In this document: one piece after another, positions 19,261-28,422 of the stretch
How the letters are laid out: every line of letters starts with the position of its first letter
How positions within the stretch are numbered: position 1 is the first letter of the stretch
Assembly: GCF_000224065.1 (NCBI RefSeq)
Contig: NZ_AFWT01000009.1
Coordinates: 62,001 to 126,000 of the forward strand
Source of the DNA: Thiorhodococcus drewsii AZ1
GTDB lineage: Bacteria > Pseudomonadota > Gammaproteobacteria > Chromatiales > Chromatiaceae
DNA: 64,000 nt
Direction of reading: 5' to 3'
Notes under the pieces: model-generated
Told to the model about the DNA's origin: nothing
The model's input: the letters and a program-made list of their open reading frames with translations, nothing else
The model's database searches: none
Program-made: the position numbers and the translations under genes

Positions 19261-20607
19261 ATGATGTCCATACCCGATAGTCAACCCCCTTCCTCGACCG
19301 CACCCACCCTGTGGAACCCAGCGGCCGAAACCATGCCGCGCGCCGAGCGCGCCGCGCTTCAGCTGGAGCGTCTGCGTGGGCTCGTGACCCGCGCCGCACG
19401 GGTGCCCTTCTACCGCGACCAGTTCGCCCATCACGAGATCGGTCCGCACAGCATCCGCTCTCTCGACGACATCCGGCGCTTGCCCTTCACCACCAAAAGC
19501 GACATGCGCCGCCATCATCCGCTGGGGCTGCTCGCCGTCCCGCGCAAGGAACTGGCCCGCATCCACGGCTCGTCCGGCACCACCGGCACGCCGACCTTCG
19601 TCGGCTATACCGCCCGCGACCTGGACATCTGGTCCGAGCTCTGTGCCCGCTTCCTGGTCGCCGGCGGACTCAGACCCGAGCACACGGTCCAGGTCGCCTT
19701 CGGCTACGGACTCTTCACCGGCGGCTTCGGTCTGCACTACGGCATCGAGAAGGTCGGCGCCACCGTCATTCCGGCCGCCGCCGGAAATACCCGACGTCAG
19801 ATCGATATCATGCGCAACCTGGCACCCGAGGTGCTGATCTGCACCCCGAGCTATGCCCTGACGATCGCCGACACCGCGCGCGATCTCGGCATCGACCCGC
19901 GTACCCTGCCGATCCGCTACGCCCATCTTGGGGGCGAACCCTGGACCGAGGACATGCGCCGAGAAATCGAGGAACAGCTCGATATCGCCGCCTTCAACAA
20001 CTACGGTCTTTCGGAGATCATCGGCCCCGGAGTCAGCGGCGAGTGCCAGGCGCACGACGGCATGCACATCCAGGAGGACCATTTCCTGGTCGAATGTCTC
20101 GACCCGGAGACGCTGGAGCCCGTACCCGAGGGAGAACCAGGCGAGCTGGTCATCACCAACCTGACGCGCGAGGCGATGCCCATGATTCGCTACCGCACGC
20201 GCGACATCGCCCGAATCTATCGCGAGCCTTGCACCTGCGGCCGTACCAGCATCCGCATGAGCCGCGTCACCGGACGCACGGACGACATGCTCATCATCCG
20301 AGGCGTGAACGTCTTTCCCTCCCAGATCGAAGAGGCGCTGCTGCGGGTCGAGGGCACCACACCGCATTATTTGATCGAGGTGAGCCGGCCGGGTACGCTC
20401 GACGAGGTGCACGTGAAGGTCGAGATCCATCCTGAAATCTTCTCCGACCGCATGGACCGCATGCAGGCGCTGTGCGAACGAATCAGCCGCGAGATCCACA
20501 CCGTCGCGGGCATCCGAGCGCATGTCGACCTGGTCGAGCCTCGCAGCATCGAGCGCTTCGTCGGCAAGGCGAAACGCGTGTTGGATAAACGCAACCTGAA
20601 AGACTGA
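19261..20607 (+). CDS. paaK: Phenylacetate-CoA ligase (second copy)
   Basis: A 448-residue paralogue of the ligase at 17144. It contains the classic N-terminal LWNPAAETMPRAER block of PaaK proteins, SSGTTGTPTFVGYT as phosphate loop, NNYGLSEIIGPGVSGEC, and [21 protein letters not shown]. Either of two adjacent ATGs (19261, 19264) could be the start; no strong ribosome site is visible. A gap of 240 bases separates it from the ACT gene and holds a small inverted repeat at 19112-19127, so it may have its own promoter. Two ligases in one operon suggest different aryl acids, for example phenylacetate or 4-hydroxyphenylacetate versus indoleacetate. Confidence 0.92.
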   Translation: MMSIPDSQPPSSTAPTLWNPAAETMPRAERAALQLERLRGLVTRAARVPFYRDQFAHHEIGPHSIRSLDDIRRLPFTTKSDMRRHHPLGLLAVPRKELARIHGSSGTTGTPTFVGYTARDLDIWSELCARFLVAGGLRPEHTVQVAFGYGLFTGGFGLHYGIEKVGATVIPAAAGNTRRQIDIMRNLAPEVLICTPSYALTIADTARDLGIDPRTLPIRYAHLGGEPWTEDMRREIEEQLDIAAFNNYGLSEIIGPGVSGECQAHDGMHIQEDHFLVECLDPETLEPVPEGEPGELVITNLTREAMPMIRYRTRDIARIYREPCTCGRTSIRMSRVTGRTDDMLIIRGVNVFPSQIEEALLRVEGTTPHYLIEVSRPGTLDEVHVKVEIHPEIFSDRMDRMQALCERISREIHTVAGIRAHVDLVEPRSIERFVGKAKRVLDKRNLKD

Positions 20608-20672
20608 GCCACCGATTCCGTGCCAAGCACGCGGATCGGACCAGAAACATCATCACCACAGGGACATCGAAC

Positions 20673-21458
20673 ATGACGCAATATCTCGCTCGACCCATCA
20701 GCAAGGGCGCACTGCCCGCCGTCCTCGCGCTCCTGATGACGCTGCTCGCGCTCCCAGCCGCCTTCGCCGAAGAAGAGGGGCTCTACATCGAGACACTCAA
20801 TCACACCTCCGGACTGATGGGCGAGACGCCAACCGAAGAGTTGAGCAAGACCTATATCGCCTACGGGAAGATGAAGGTCGCGAGTTCGAAATCGGACGGA
20901 GCCGACATGATCCTGGATCCGACCACAGGCACCATGACCTTCCTGAATAACGCCAAAAAGGAGTATTACCAGATCGACGTCAAGAGCATGATGGAGGGCA
21001 TGTCGCAGCCCGGCATGGAGCAGATGCGCGCCATGATGGAAAAGACCCAGATCAAGGTCGAGGACACCGGCGAGACTCGCAAGATCGGTGACTGGGACTG
21101 CACCAAATACGAGGTCACCAAGACCGGCATGATGGACATTCAACAGGAGATCTGGGCGGCGAAGGACGTCGATCTCGATCTGGATCGGTTCAACAACCTC
21201 ATGAGCATGTCCGGACCGAACGGCCTACTGGGAGACTCGGCTGCCGCCAAGGCCCAGCGCGCGGAGATGGAAAAGGTCAAGGGCTATCCGATCCTGACCA
21301 AGACCCGAATGCAGATGATGGGATCCACCATGGAGACCGAGAGCGAGGTCAAGGTCATCCGGCACGAGCCCATGCCGGCCTCGATGTTCGAGATCCCGGA
21401 CGGCTACACGCTCAAGGATATGATGGCTGCCCCGCCCAGCGCAGCGGGACATCCCTGA
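20673..21458 (+). CDS. Periplasmic DUF4412-type protein
   Basis: A 261-residue protein with a clear signal peptide (hydrophobic core at about 16-30, cleavage near AFA-EE). The mature part has the DUF4412 layout: an N-terminal beta-strand set with GKMKVASS, DMILDPTTGTMTFLNNAKKEYYQID, a Met-rich helix, then GDWDCTKYEVTKTG and a final IPDGYTLKDM. Such proteins are small exported beta-sandwich proteins of unknown function. It lies 65 bases after the second paaK and could be read from the same message. The family call is moderately sure; the role is unknown. Confidence 0.75.
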   Translation: MTQYLARPISKGALPAVLALLMTLLALPAAFAEEEGLYIETLNHTSGLMGETPTEELSKTYIAYGKMKVASSKSDGADMILDPTTGTMTFLNNAKKEYYQIDVKSMMEGMSQPGMEQMRAMMEKTQIKVEDTGETRKIGDWDCTKYEVTKTGMMDIQQEIWAAKDVDLDLDRFNNLMSMSGPNGLLGDSAAAKAQRAEMEKVKGYPILTKTRMQMMGSTMETESEVKVIRHEPMPASMFEIPDGYTLKDMMAAPPSAAGHP

Positions 21459-21481
21459 TCCAGCACGCCCCAGCACCCGAT

Positions 21482-21503
21482 CCGAGCGCCGAACGGCGCT
21501 CGG
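21482..21503. terminator. Hairpin after the DUF4412 gene
   Basis: Perfect 9-bp G+C-rich arms at 21482-21490 and 21495-21503 enclose a GAAC loop and are followed on the plus strand by the pyrimidine stretch CTCCCTTC. It lies 23 bases after the DUF4412 stop and also faces the end of the converging ligase gene. A second, interrupted inverted repeat (21540-21546 with 21572-21578) adjoins the latter's stop codon. Confidence 0.6.
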
Positions 21504-21580
21504 CTCCCTTCGAGCAGGACAGAACCCTCAATCGCCGCCCGCCAGTGCCGGCTTGTAGCTAACGGCTGGCAACTGGCGAC

Positions 21581-22972
21581 TCAAATATCAGCCGCCCTCA
21601 CATGGGAGGCGATTGCCGCACGATCGAGCTTTCCCGAATCCAACAGCGGAAAGGGCGCCAGATGCATGAAGGCACGCGGACGCTCGGGACCGGAGAGATG
21701 ATCGCCACACCAGGCATCGAGGTCGGATTGGGCCAAATCGCCGCTGTGGACGGCGATCAGCCGGTGTCCCCACACCGGATCCGGCCGATCGACGATCTGC
21801 ACGTCACCGATACCCGGCATGGAGGCCAACAGGTTTTCGATTCGGGCCCGCGAGACATTGGTTCCACCGATCACGAGCACATCGTCGGCCCGCCCGAGGA
21901 TGCGCAGCTCGCCCTCTGGCGAGAGACAGGCCAGATCGGCGGTCTCGAACCAACCCTCCTCATCCAGACCGTCCCCCGGCCGGCGCTCCGGATTGGCATA
22001 GCCGGCCATCACAACCGAACCGCGAATCCGCAGACGCGCGGGGCGCGTATCGCAGTGACTGAGATCCAGATCGAGATCCGGCATGGGACGACCCACCACC
22101 GAGGTCTCCTCGATGCGACCGCACAGCGGTCCCTTCGTGGCGATCTGAGAGCCGGTTTCGGTCATGCCATAGCTGACGTGAAGCGGCCACCCAGCATCCA
22201 ATGCGCGCTGGGCGAGCGAAAGGCTCAGTGCCTGCCCACCGAGCATCAGCACACGCAAGGACGCGGGAGGCCGACAGCCGAGCTCCAGCAGGCGGGCGAG
22301 CATCGGCGGAACCAGTGACAGGTGGGTCACCGGAAGACGCTCCAGATCCCTGGCAACCCATTCCGCCACGAAACCATCGTGAAGCAGAAGCGTCGCACCG
22401 ACGAGGGCGCAACGGTAAGCGATGGATAGCCCCCCGACATGACTCGATCTCAGACAGGCGAGCCAAATATCCCCCGTCCCCAGCCCCAACACCGCATTGG
22501 CATTGAGCGCCGAGGCCAAGACGTTGGTCTGGGCCAGCATGGCGATCTTGGGGCGTCCGGTGCTACCGCTCGTCTTGATCAGCAACGCCAGCGATGCATC
22601 ATCCGTTTCCGCAACCGGGGCGACTCGGTCCCCGACCCACAAGGGCCGCTCGGCCGAGGCATCCCACCTCCACTCCACCCCGGCCTGGGCGATCAACGCC
22701 TCCAATAGACTCGGATCCGAACCCTCTCGCACGGGGAACAACAGGGCCCCGATCCGGGCCAGTGCATGCTGGGTGAGGATCAGATCCCAGACCGGCGCAT
22801 CTGGTGCCATGAGGACCTGACCGGGCAGAACGCCCGATCGCCGCAGCAAGATCTCACGCGCCTCGACCGAGGCACGCAGCTGATCGTAGCTGCATGAACG
22901 CTCACCCTGGATCAGGGCCAAAGCTGACCCGCTCGACCAGGGTGCATCGCGGAAACAGGGAAGGTCGCACAT
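21581..22972 (-). CDS. AMP-forming acyl-CoA ligase, MenE-like
   Basis: A 463-residue adenylate-forming enzyme if started at ATG 22972; upstream sequence of the longer ORF is Arg/Ser-rich and unlikely to be coding. The phosphate-loop region KTSGSTGRPKIAML, the SSHVGGLSIAYRC segment, YGMTETGSQI, and the GRADDVLVIGGTNVSRARIE hinge are all present. The HVGGLSI segment and overall length are typical of O-succinylbenzoate-CoA ligase (MenE, menaquinone pathway), which fits organisms that use menaquinone as well as ubiquinone. No other men genes are adjacent and the gene abuts bchJ, so a different carboxylic acid is possible. The start lacks a strong ribosome site. Confidence 0.75.
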   Translation of the reverse strand: MCDLPCFRDAPWSSGSALALIQGERSCSYDQLRASVEAREILLRRSGVLPGQVLMAPDAPVWDLILTQHALARIGALLFPVREGSDPSLLEALIAQAGVEWRWDASAERPLWVGDRVAPVAETDDASLALLIKTSGSTGRPKIAMLAQTNVLASALNANAVLGLGTGDIWLACLRSSHVGGLSIAYRCALVGATLLLHDGFVAEWVARDLERLPVTHLSLVPPMLARLLELGCRPPASLRVLMLGGQALSLSLAQRALDAGWPLHVSYGMTETGSQIATKGPLCGRIEETSVVGRPMPDLDLDLSHCDTRPARLRIRGSVVMAGYANPERRPGDGLDEEGWFETADLACLSPEGELRILGRADDVLVIGGTNVSRARIENLLASMPGIGDVQIVDRPDPVWGHRLIAVHSGDLAQSDLDAWCGDHLSGPERPRAFMHLAPFPLLDSGKLDRAAIASHVRAADI

Positions 22973-23057
22973 AAGTGGAAATCGGAACGTCAACGCCCGC
23001 AAACGACAAGGGCTCGGCGCCGCAACAGCGGACCGAGCCCTCGCGGACGTCTGAATG

Positions 23058-23672
23058 TTACCAGCGAATCTCGAAAACGCAGTTTGGCGCACCGACGGCA
23101 TGACAGGCGATCTCGGTCACCTGCGCCTTCGGATGGACGAGACGGCCGAAGAGACGCTCGAAGGTACCGGCATAAAAGTCGCACAGCGGCTCCGAGGCGG
23201 TGGCACCGCGACAGAGCAGCGAGTCGCTGACGGTCAATTTCGGCGGATAGCTGGGATCGGCCGAAAAGACGCCGGTCCCGACGAAGGTCCAGGCATTGCC
23301 GCCGATAGCCTTGAGCAGCATCCGGGTGGCCAGACGCGGCGGTAGAATGGACAGGATCGCCTGTGCCGGTCGCGGAATCCGCACCGCCAGCAAGTAGTCA
23401 CCCGTGCGCATCCCCGCATCGCGCGCGATCGCGCGGGCGGCGGTAACACCCAACAGTTCCCGCAAGGCGGCCTGTAGGCTGGTCACCTCGCCCTCTTCAA
23501 CCATCTCGGTCGGCATCGCCTCAAGGTAGCGCTCAAGCCCCGCCCGGCGAAAAAGTTCGGAAACGGCCTCCGGCCCCTGCGCGGCCTCCAATGCCTCGGC
23601 GACGCGAATAATCGCGTTCGGACCAACGCGTCCATGATTCTCGTGTTTCAAATCGGTACCCTGAAGCGCCAC
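23058..23672 (-). CDS. bchJ: BchJ, V4R-domain protein of bacteriochlorophyll synthesis
   Basis: A 204-residue protein with the C-terminal V4R (4-vinyl reductase) domain ending in AQVTEIACHAVGAPNCVFEIRW, where the Cys-x6-Cys pair is typical. Upstream lies the BchJ-type helical region with RVGPNAIIRVAEALEA. It was first named a divinyl (8-vinyl) reductase, but the main 8-vinyl reductases are now known to be BciA or BciB, and BchJ may serve as a substrate carrier or assist the pathway. Its start overlaps the end of hemN by 25 bases, showing co-translation with the coproporphyrinogen oxidase. Confidence 0.88.
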   Translation of the reverse strand: MALQGTDLKHENHGRVGPNAIIRVAEALEAAQGPEAVSELFRRAGLERYLEAMPTEMVEEGEVTSLQAALRELLGVTAARAIARDAGMRTGDYLLAVRIPRPAQAILSILPPRLATRMLLKAIGGNAWTFVGTGVFSADPSYPPKLTVSDSLLCRGATASEPLCDFYAGTFERLFGRLVHPKAQVTEIACHAVGAPNCVFEIRW

Positions 23673-25009
23673 TGGCTACTTCCCCAATCGACTAATTCGT
23701 CCTGCTCGGCGCAGAGTCCACGCAGCAGATAACGCCCTTTGGAGGTCACGCGAATCCCTGCGTCCGACACCTCCACCAGTCCGTGCTCGGCATTGCGACA
23801 CAGACGACTGTATTCCTGCTCCAGATCAGTGGCTGAACTCGCCGGAAGCTGGAGATTACACATGAGGTAGAGCATGGCGTCACGCCGACGCCGATCGATC
23901 TCGCTCAGTTGACGCCCCCAAGCAACCGGCAGATGACCGCTGTTGACACGCTTCTGCCAGGTTCGGAGATCCGGCTCGTTTTGCATCAGGGCATCCCCGA
24001 CCTCGCCGATACCGCTCGGCCCGAAGGCCAGAACCTGAGTCGAGGGCATGGTCGTATAGCCGATCGCATTGCGATAGAGACGTCCCTCGCGCTGCGCATC
24101 GAACAACTCATCCGTCTCGCGCACAAAGAGGTCGAGCCCAACCCAACGATAACCGGCCGAGGTGAAGGCCTCGACCGCGTTCTGGAAGAGACCGAGTTTC
24201 TCCGCTGCGGAGGGTAGCTGATTGACGTTGATCGCGTGCTGATGAGGGCGGGTGGAGGGATCGTGGGCATAGCTGAAACAGGCGGCGCGGTCGGGGGCAA
24301 GTTCTAGGATCTGGTCCAGCGTCTCCAGAAAGCTCCGCTGAGTCTGGAACGGCAGACCGTAGACGAGATCCAGGTTGATGCTCTCGAAACCGGTCTCGCG
24401 CGCCGTCAAATAGACATCACGCACCATGTTGAGCGACTGCACGCGACCGATGGCGCGCTGCACGTCCGCATTGAGATCCTGAACCCCTAAGCTGATACGC
24501 CGAAAACCCAAACCGTAGAGCAGTTCGAGTTGTCCGACCGAGGCCCGACGCGGATTGCATTCGATCGAGGCGCAGGTGTCGGATGACAGCTCGAAATGAC
24601 ACTCCAAGATCTCCATCAACCGCGCCAATTGCGGCTCGTTCAGATGATTCGGAGTACCTCCGCCGACATGAAGCTGATCCAACTTGCGACCACGTCCGAC
24701 AAGACGGGTGACCATATCCATCTCACGCTCCAAGGCGTCGAGATATTGGTCTACCTTTTCGACGCTATGGGTTACCGTCGTATCGCAGGCGCAATAGAGA
24801 CAGCGAACGTGACAAAAAGGGACATGGACGTACACGGCGAGTCGCTCGTCCGGTCTGCGGCGAAACGAAGACAACACCTCTTGGTAGTGCACGTCCGTAA
24901 AGGGTCTGTCCTCGACAGGCCCCAAGTTCGGCATGGCACATCGGTGGGGAGGGACACCGTACCGCTCAAGCAGCTCAAGAGGAAAGACGGAAGAGGAAGA
25001 AGGCGCCAT
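23648..25009 (-). CDS. hemN: Oxygen-independent coproporphyrinogen III oxidase
   Basis: A 453-residue radical SAM enzyme that converts coproporphyrinogen III to protoporphyrinogen IX without oxygen, feeding haem and bacteriochlorophyll synthesis. The HemN cysteine signature C-x3-C-x2-C-x-C is visible as CHVRCLYCAC after VYVHVPF. HVGGGTPN, the ECNPR block, and GFRRISLGVQD follow. The C-terminal HemN domain with the usual RRRRDAMLYLMCNL is complete. It is one gene of a minus-strand unit with bchJ and lies downstream of the puh genes after a 431-base gap. Confidence 0.93.
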   Translation of the reverse strand: MAPSSSSVFPLELLERYGVPPHRCAMPNLGPVEDRPFTDVHYQEVLSSFRRRPDERLAVYVHVPFCHVRCLYCACDTTVTHSVEKVDQYLDALEREMDMVTRLVGRGRKLDQLHVGGGTPNHLNEPQLARLMEILECHFELSSDTCASIECNPRRASVGQLELLYGLGFRRISLGVQDLNADVQRAIGRVQSLNMVRDVYLTARETGFESINLDLVYGLPFQTQRSFLETLDQILELAPDRAACFSYAHDPSTRPHQHAINVNQLPSAAEKLGLFQNAVEAFTSAGYRWVGLDLFVRETDELFDAQREGRLYRNAIGYTTMPSTQVLAFGPSGIGEVGDALMQNEPDLRTWQKRVNSGHLPVAWGRQLSEIDRRRRDAMLYLMCNLQLPASSATDLEQEYSRLCRNAEHGLVEVSDAGIRVTSKGRYLLRGLCAEQDELVDWGSSQWRFRVPI

Positions 25010-25440
25010 GGTCTTAACCCATCTAGTCAGATTGAACCGCTGTCATACTGGGCCTCGCCGATACACCAGACACCACCCGGAACACATTCGACCCTATTCG
25101 GCAGCCACCGCCCACCCGAGCGTCGGATCGGACTGCAGACCAAAGTCTGCGGAAGCGGCCCTTGCTGACCCGTACCGACAAGGGTCGAAGGCGTTTGCGA
25201 AACGGTACTACAGAAGACGTACGGTGGAATACTTAATGGATCCAGCCGGACCCAACGAGGACAGCATCCAGGCTATACGCAGAGACGGCCATCCTAAAAC
25301 CCTTCACACGTTGTCGACTTAGGTGTGATCATCGGCGCATCGAAATTATACTGCGCACGCCACCGAACCTCCAACTCGTCAAGACATCCGAGGCAAAGTT
25401 CCGGTCCGTTCAGGATGATCGGAGTCAGGAAAGGGCCGAG
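25010..25440. other. Gap between puhE and hemN
   Basis: No convincing gene is present. I looked for TGT-N12-ACA (PpsR/CrtJ) and TTGAT-N4-ATCAA (FNR) sites and found neither. A weak CACAC/GTGTG inverted repeat lies near 25303-25325. This space presumably holds the hemN-bchJ promoter. The acsF gene sometimes found in this part of the cluster is absent. Confidence 0.5.
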
Positions 25441-26361
25441 TTAGGCCTGATAGGCTCGACGCCAAGGTGGGGACGGAACGGCAGTCCGGGAGAGTTCTTG
25501 GCTCGTCCCGCGCTGTTTCGATGCGCGTCTTCGCTTGGTAAGCACATCGGATTGATTCGAATCCGAGCCTGGCCGCCCCGAATCATCATCGGAGTCGGGA
25601 ACATCCTTATGAGGCAAGGCCCAGGCCCAGAGTGCCTCGTCGGGTAGAGGAAGCACCAAGAACCAATGCTCCAGTATCGCCAGGGCCAGCAATGTAGCGA
25701 CCAAGGCCAATCCCTGCGAGGCGGCTGCGGTTAGACTGGGCTCGCGCGCCTCCAGCACGATCAGGACCACGATCACGGTCGCCAGAGTCACGGAAACGGG
25801 GAACAACAGGTTCATGCCCCGCTTCGACATGTATGTCTTGAGATAGCGCAGGTGCTCGGGCAGCCAGTCCTCGTTGAGGTTCGGCACGCCGAGAAAGAGA
25901 TTCAGCTTCGCGCTCCAGCGCATCAGCCATAAAACCACGAAGGTCCAGACAGCGACCTGGTTCGGCTCCTCCCAGGAGATAAGCACCAGGAAGAGTGCCG
26001 TACCCATCACAGCCAACTCGTGATACAGGCTGGTCAGGATCGCCAGACCGAAACGTCGCAGATCGGAGCAACCGGGTGGACAAGGCGTCTTGCGCGGTCC
26101 AGTGGCCAACCCAGTGAAATAGCTCATCTCCAGCACGCCCCAGATAACGACCCCGCAGGTGAAAGACGCGTACTGAGCGAAGTTCGTGACGGAGGCACTG
26201 CTGATGACGACGCCAAAGGTGGCGATGGCCAGAACGAAGGAGCCGCCGAGCAGGGTCCAGCGAAAGGTACGTCCGGGCAGATTGTCGAGATAGAGCACCA
26301 CACCGGTGCTGAACCACCAGAGACCGAGCGCGTAAAGGACGGGGAAACCGAAGTCGGACAT
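25441..26361 (-). CDS. puhE: PuhE, photosynthetic complex assembly protein (DUF3623)
   Basis: A 306-residue polytopic membrane protein with about eight hydrophobic segments. The N-terminal YALGLWWFSTGVVLYLDNLP and the central GLAILTSLYHELAV and RWSAKLNLFLGVPNLNEDWLPEHLRYLKTY (shortened: LGVPNLNEDWLP) are hallmark PuhE sequences. PuhE influences reaction centre and antenna assembly or bacteriochlorophyll supply. The C-terminal about 60 residues are polar, Arg/Ser-rich and unconserved in look. It follows puhC after a 142-base gap, in the usual puhABC-E order. Confidence 0.9.
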   Translation of the reverse strand: MSDFGFPVLYALGLWWFSTGVVLYLDNLPGRTFRWTLLGGSFVLAIATFGVVISSASVTNFAQYASFTCGVVIWGVLEMSYFTGLATGPRKTPCPPGCSDLRRFGLAILTSLYHELAVMGTALFLVLISWEEPNQVAVWTFVVLWLMRWSAKLNLFLGVPNLNEDWLPEHLRYLKTYMSKRGMNLLFPVSVTLATVIVVLIVLEAREPSLTAAASQGLALVATLLALAILEHWFLVLPLPDEALWAWALPHKDVPDSDDDSGRPGSDSNQSDVLTKRRRASKQRGTSQELSRTAVPSPPWRRAYQA

Positions 26362-26503
26362 GCTGTAGACCCAAATCTTGGTGCCGTTTCGAACGAAACG
26401 ATCTGCGGTCAGCGGACAAAAGGACCGCGATCGACCGTCCTAACCACGACCGAAATCGATCGCGAACAACCGACCGGGTCCACTCTGCTAGGCAGGCTAG
26501 CCG

Positions 26504-26965
26504 TCATTGGGAAGCGCCGCGCGCAGGCAGCAGCTCAGCAAAGGACGCTTGATTGGTTTCGCCATAGGCCCTCAGGTCGATGACGATGCCCGTGGTGGGA
26601 TCTTCGAGAGTCAAGTTGCCGTTCTGACGAAGGGCCAGGCGGAACGGTGCCTGATCGATCGTGGCGTCATAACCCATCCGTTGGCGCCCGAACGCCCGCA
26701 ACACTCCACGGATGAATCCAGCACCGCCAGGCGCCAGGGTCTGGATCACCTCGCCGGTGGATGGGTCCACAATCTCTGTCGAACCATCGGATTGATCCAC
26801 GAAATGCAGTTCGCGCTCCTGCACGATTGGAGTCAACGGGGCCTCATCGAACTTTGCGCCAGTCAGGCGAGCGACCCCGACCATGATGATGACAAAGCTC
26901 AGCAAGGAAGCGACGGCGATCAAGACGCCCCTCGGAAAAGGGCGTTCACCATACTCTTCAGTCAA
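26504..26965 (-). CDS. puhC: PuhC, photosynthetic complex assembly protein
   Basis: A 153-residue protein with one N-terminal membrane anchor (about 13-33) and a periplasmic domain containing the PuhC pattern RELHFVDQSDGSTEIVDPSTGEVI and GFIRGVLRAFGRQRM. It helps assemble or organise the reaction centre-LH1 core complex; loss in Rhodobacter slows phototrophic growth. The start lies 30 bases after puhB. The order puhA-puhB-puhC is conserved across purple bacteria. Confidence 0.92.
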   Translation of the reverse strand: MTEEYGERPFPRGVLIAVASLLSFVIIMVGVARLTGAKFDEAPLTPIVQERELHFVDQSDGSTEIVDPSTGEVIQTLAPGGAGFIRGVLRAFGRQRMGYDATIDQAPFRLALRQNGNLTLEDPTTGIVIDLRAYGETNQASFAELLPARGASQ

Positions 26966-26995
26966 AATGGAACCTCATCGGAATGAGAAATGCCG

Positions 26996-27643
26996 TCAGG
27001 AAGCCAGCGATGTCTCGCCTTGTGCCGAAGACTCAACCGACCCACCATCGGCCTGCCGCGACTCTTCCAAATAGCCCGCAAGGGCATCCGAGAGAATCTT
27101 GGCAACCGCAGCGGCATCCGGAATCCCCCTCAGCATCGGCTGAGTCGGCGAGAAATGCCACGGCCTCACGTGGGGCCAAAAGATCATGTACGACGGCCGA
27201 GCCGACTTTGCAAGCAGTAGCGGTATATCGCCACTGCCGTCCGGATAGACTCGAAGATCTGCGGACCGGAACTGCTTGAACGGAAGGTTCATGATCATCG
27301 GCAAGGCGACGCCGATCCGCATGACGACCCGCCGGTTGGTGATGGTGTAGAGCGTCGTCCGCGCCATTGCCCAACCGAGCAAGGTCAACGCACCAATCGA
27401 CACCAGCGCCAGCGCAAGGATCCAAGTCACGCCCTGAATGACGCTCGCCGCGGAAGATCCATCGGACCAATCCACGACGAGACGCAAGACCACGAGCACC
27501 GCGAAATAGACAGCAACCTTGCGAACATGGAAGGCACGCCGCGCGAGGACATCCCAGCGCGGCGAACCCTGCCAGAGCATCTCCTCGCCAGGAGGAAGAC
27601 GCTCAGGAAGCCCTCGAACGGGCTCGAAGTCATACTCCCTCAC
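26996..27643 (-). CDS. puhB: PuhB, photosynthetic complex assembly protein
   Basis: A 215-residue protein with an N-terminal [23 protein letters not shown] block, membrane segments near residues 46-62, 72-95 and around 100-115, and a PH-like bYdF domain with [19 protein letters not shown]. PuhB acts as a dimeric factor for reaction-centre assembly in the inner membrane. Its ATG overlaps the puhA stop by 4 bases, so the two are translationally coupled. Confidence 0.93.
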   Translation of the reverse strand: MREYDFEPVRGLPERLPPGEEMLWQGSPRWDVLARRAFHVRKVAVYFAVLVVLRLVVDWSDGSSAASVIQGVTWILALALVSIGALTLLGWAMARTTLYTITNRRVVMRIGVALPMIMNLPFKQFRSADLRVYPDGSGDIPLLLAKSARPSYMIFWPHVRPWHFSPTQPMLRGIPDAAAVAKILSDALAGYLEESRQADGGSVESSAQGETSLAS

Positions 27644-28422
27644 AATAAGGGCCCGGAGCGATCTGCAGTAGCGTAGAGCTTACCACCGCCGTAATAGGCG
27701 CTGACCTTGTCTTCTTCGTAAAGCGTGATCTGATCCGGCTTCGACAGCACAGGCACGTTCGCGAAGTGGGCGGCCTTGATTGCGGCAACCTTGACCTTAC
27801 GTGCTTTCTTATTGAAGACGCAGAAACCGATCGGAACCAGGGCCTGCTTGCCACCGGCCGCAACCTTCAGCTCAAGGTAACGGATCTGAGGCTCGGAACG
27901 GTCGACCCAGACATCGGTGATGGTACCGGCCGGCTCGTCATCCAGACCGACGACGGTCATGCCGCGCGGATCCGGATCCTTTTCGGCGATGGAGAAATCG
28001 GTGGCGACACGCAGAGGCACAATCTTCTCTACACCATCGATGGTGAGATCGCAGTGCTTGGCACGATCCGGAGAGGCAGCGGGACCGAAGGCGGACAACA
28101 TGGGGTCACCGACCGGCTCGAAAGGCGCGCCTGGGAAGGGAGCGACAGGAGTCGCCTTCATGTTGGCCTGCGGAGCCTCGGCACGCGGAGCCGTGACGGT
28201 GCCGCCGTTGTGCGGCAGGATGAAGGTTTTGGGATCGGGCAGATCGGGGAAGCCGACGACCTTAACGCGACCGCCGGAGCGTTCGGTGCGGTCCGAGTCA
28301 AGCGGATAACCTTCCCGCTTGTCCTCGCGGCGGAGATAGATGATGAGTCCAGCAAAGAAGAACCAGAACGCCCAAATCGTCAATTGAGCAACGTCGATGT
28401 ATTCAGTGATGGCAGCAGACAT
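27640..28422 (-). CDS. puhA: Photosynthetic reaction centre H subunit
   Basis: A 260-residue H subunit that caps the L/M heterodimer on the cytoplasmic side. The start at ATG 28422 is supported by GGAGG 9-13 bases upstream; an in-frame ATG at 28443 lacks one. It has one N-terminal membrane helix (about 12-32, [27 protein letters not shown] region), then the PRC-barrel domain with [11 protein letters not shown] and [13 protein letters not shown]. The C-terminus [18 protein letters not shown] is typical of Chromatiaceae. It is the first gene of puhABC-E; a candidate promoter lies at 28575-28603. Confidence 0.96.
   Translation of the reverse strand: MSAAITEYIDVAQLTIWAFWFFFAGLIIYLRREDKREGYPLDSDRTERSGGRVKVVGFPDLPDPKTFILPHNGGTVTAPRAEAPQANMKATPVAPFPGAPFEPVGDPMLSAFGPAASPDRAKHCDLTIDGVEKIVPLRVATDFSIAEKDPDPRGMTVVGLDDEPAGTITDVWVDRSEPQIRYLELKVAAGGKQALVPIGFCVFNKKARKVKVAAIKAAHFANVPVLSKPDQITLYEEDKVSAYYGGGKLYATADRSGPLL

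Noticed and set aside
25010-25440. Possible PpsR or FNR site upstream of hemN
   Set aside because: No TGT-N12-ACA, TGT-N11-ACA or TTGAT-N4-ATCAA match found by eye.
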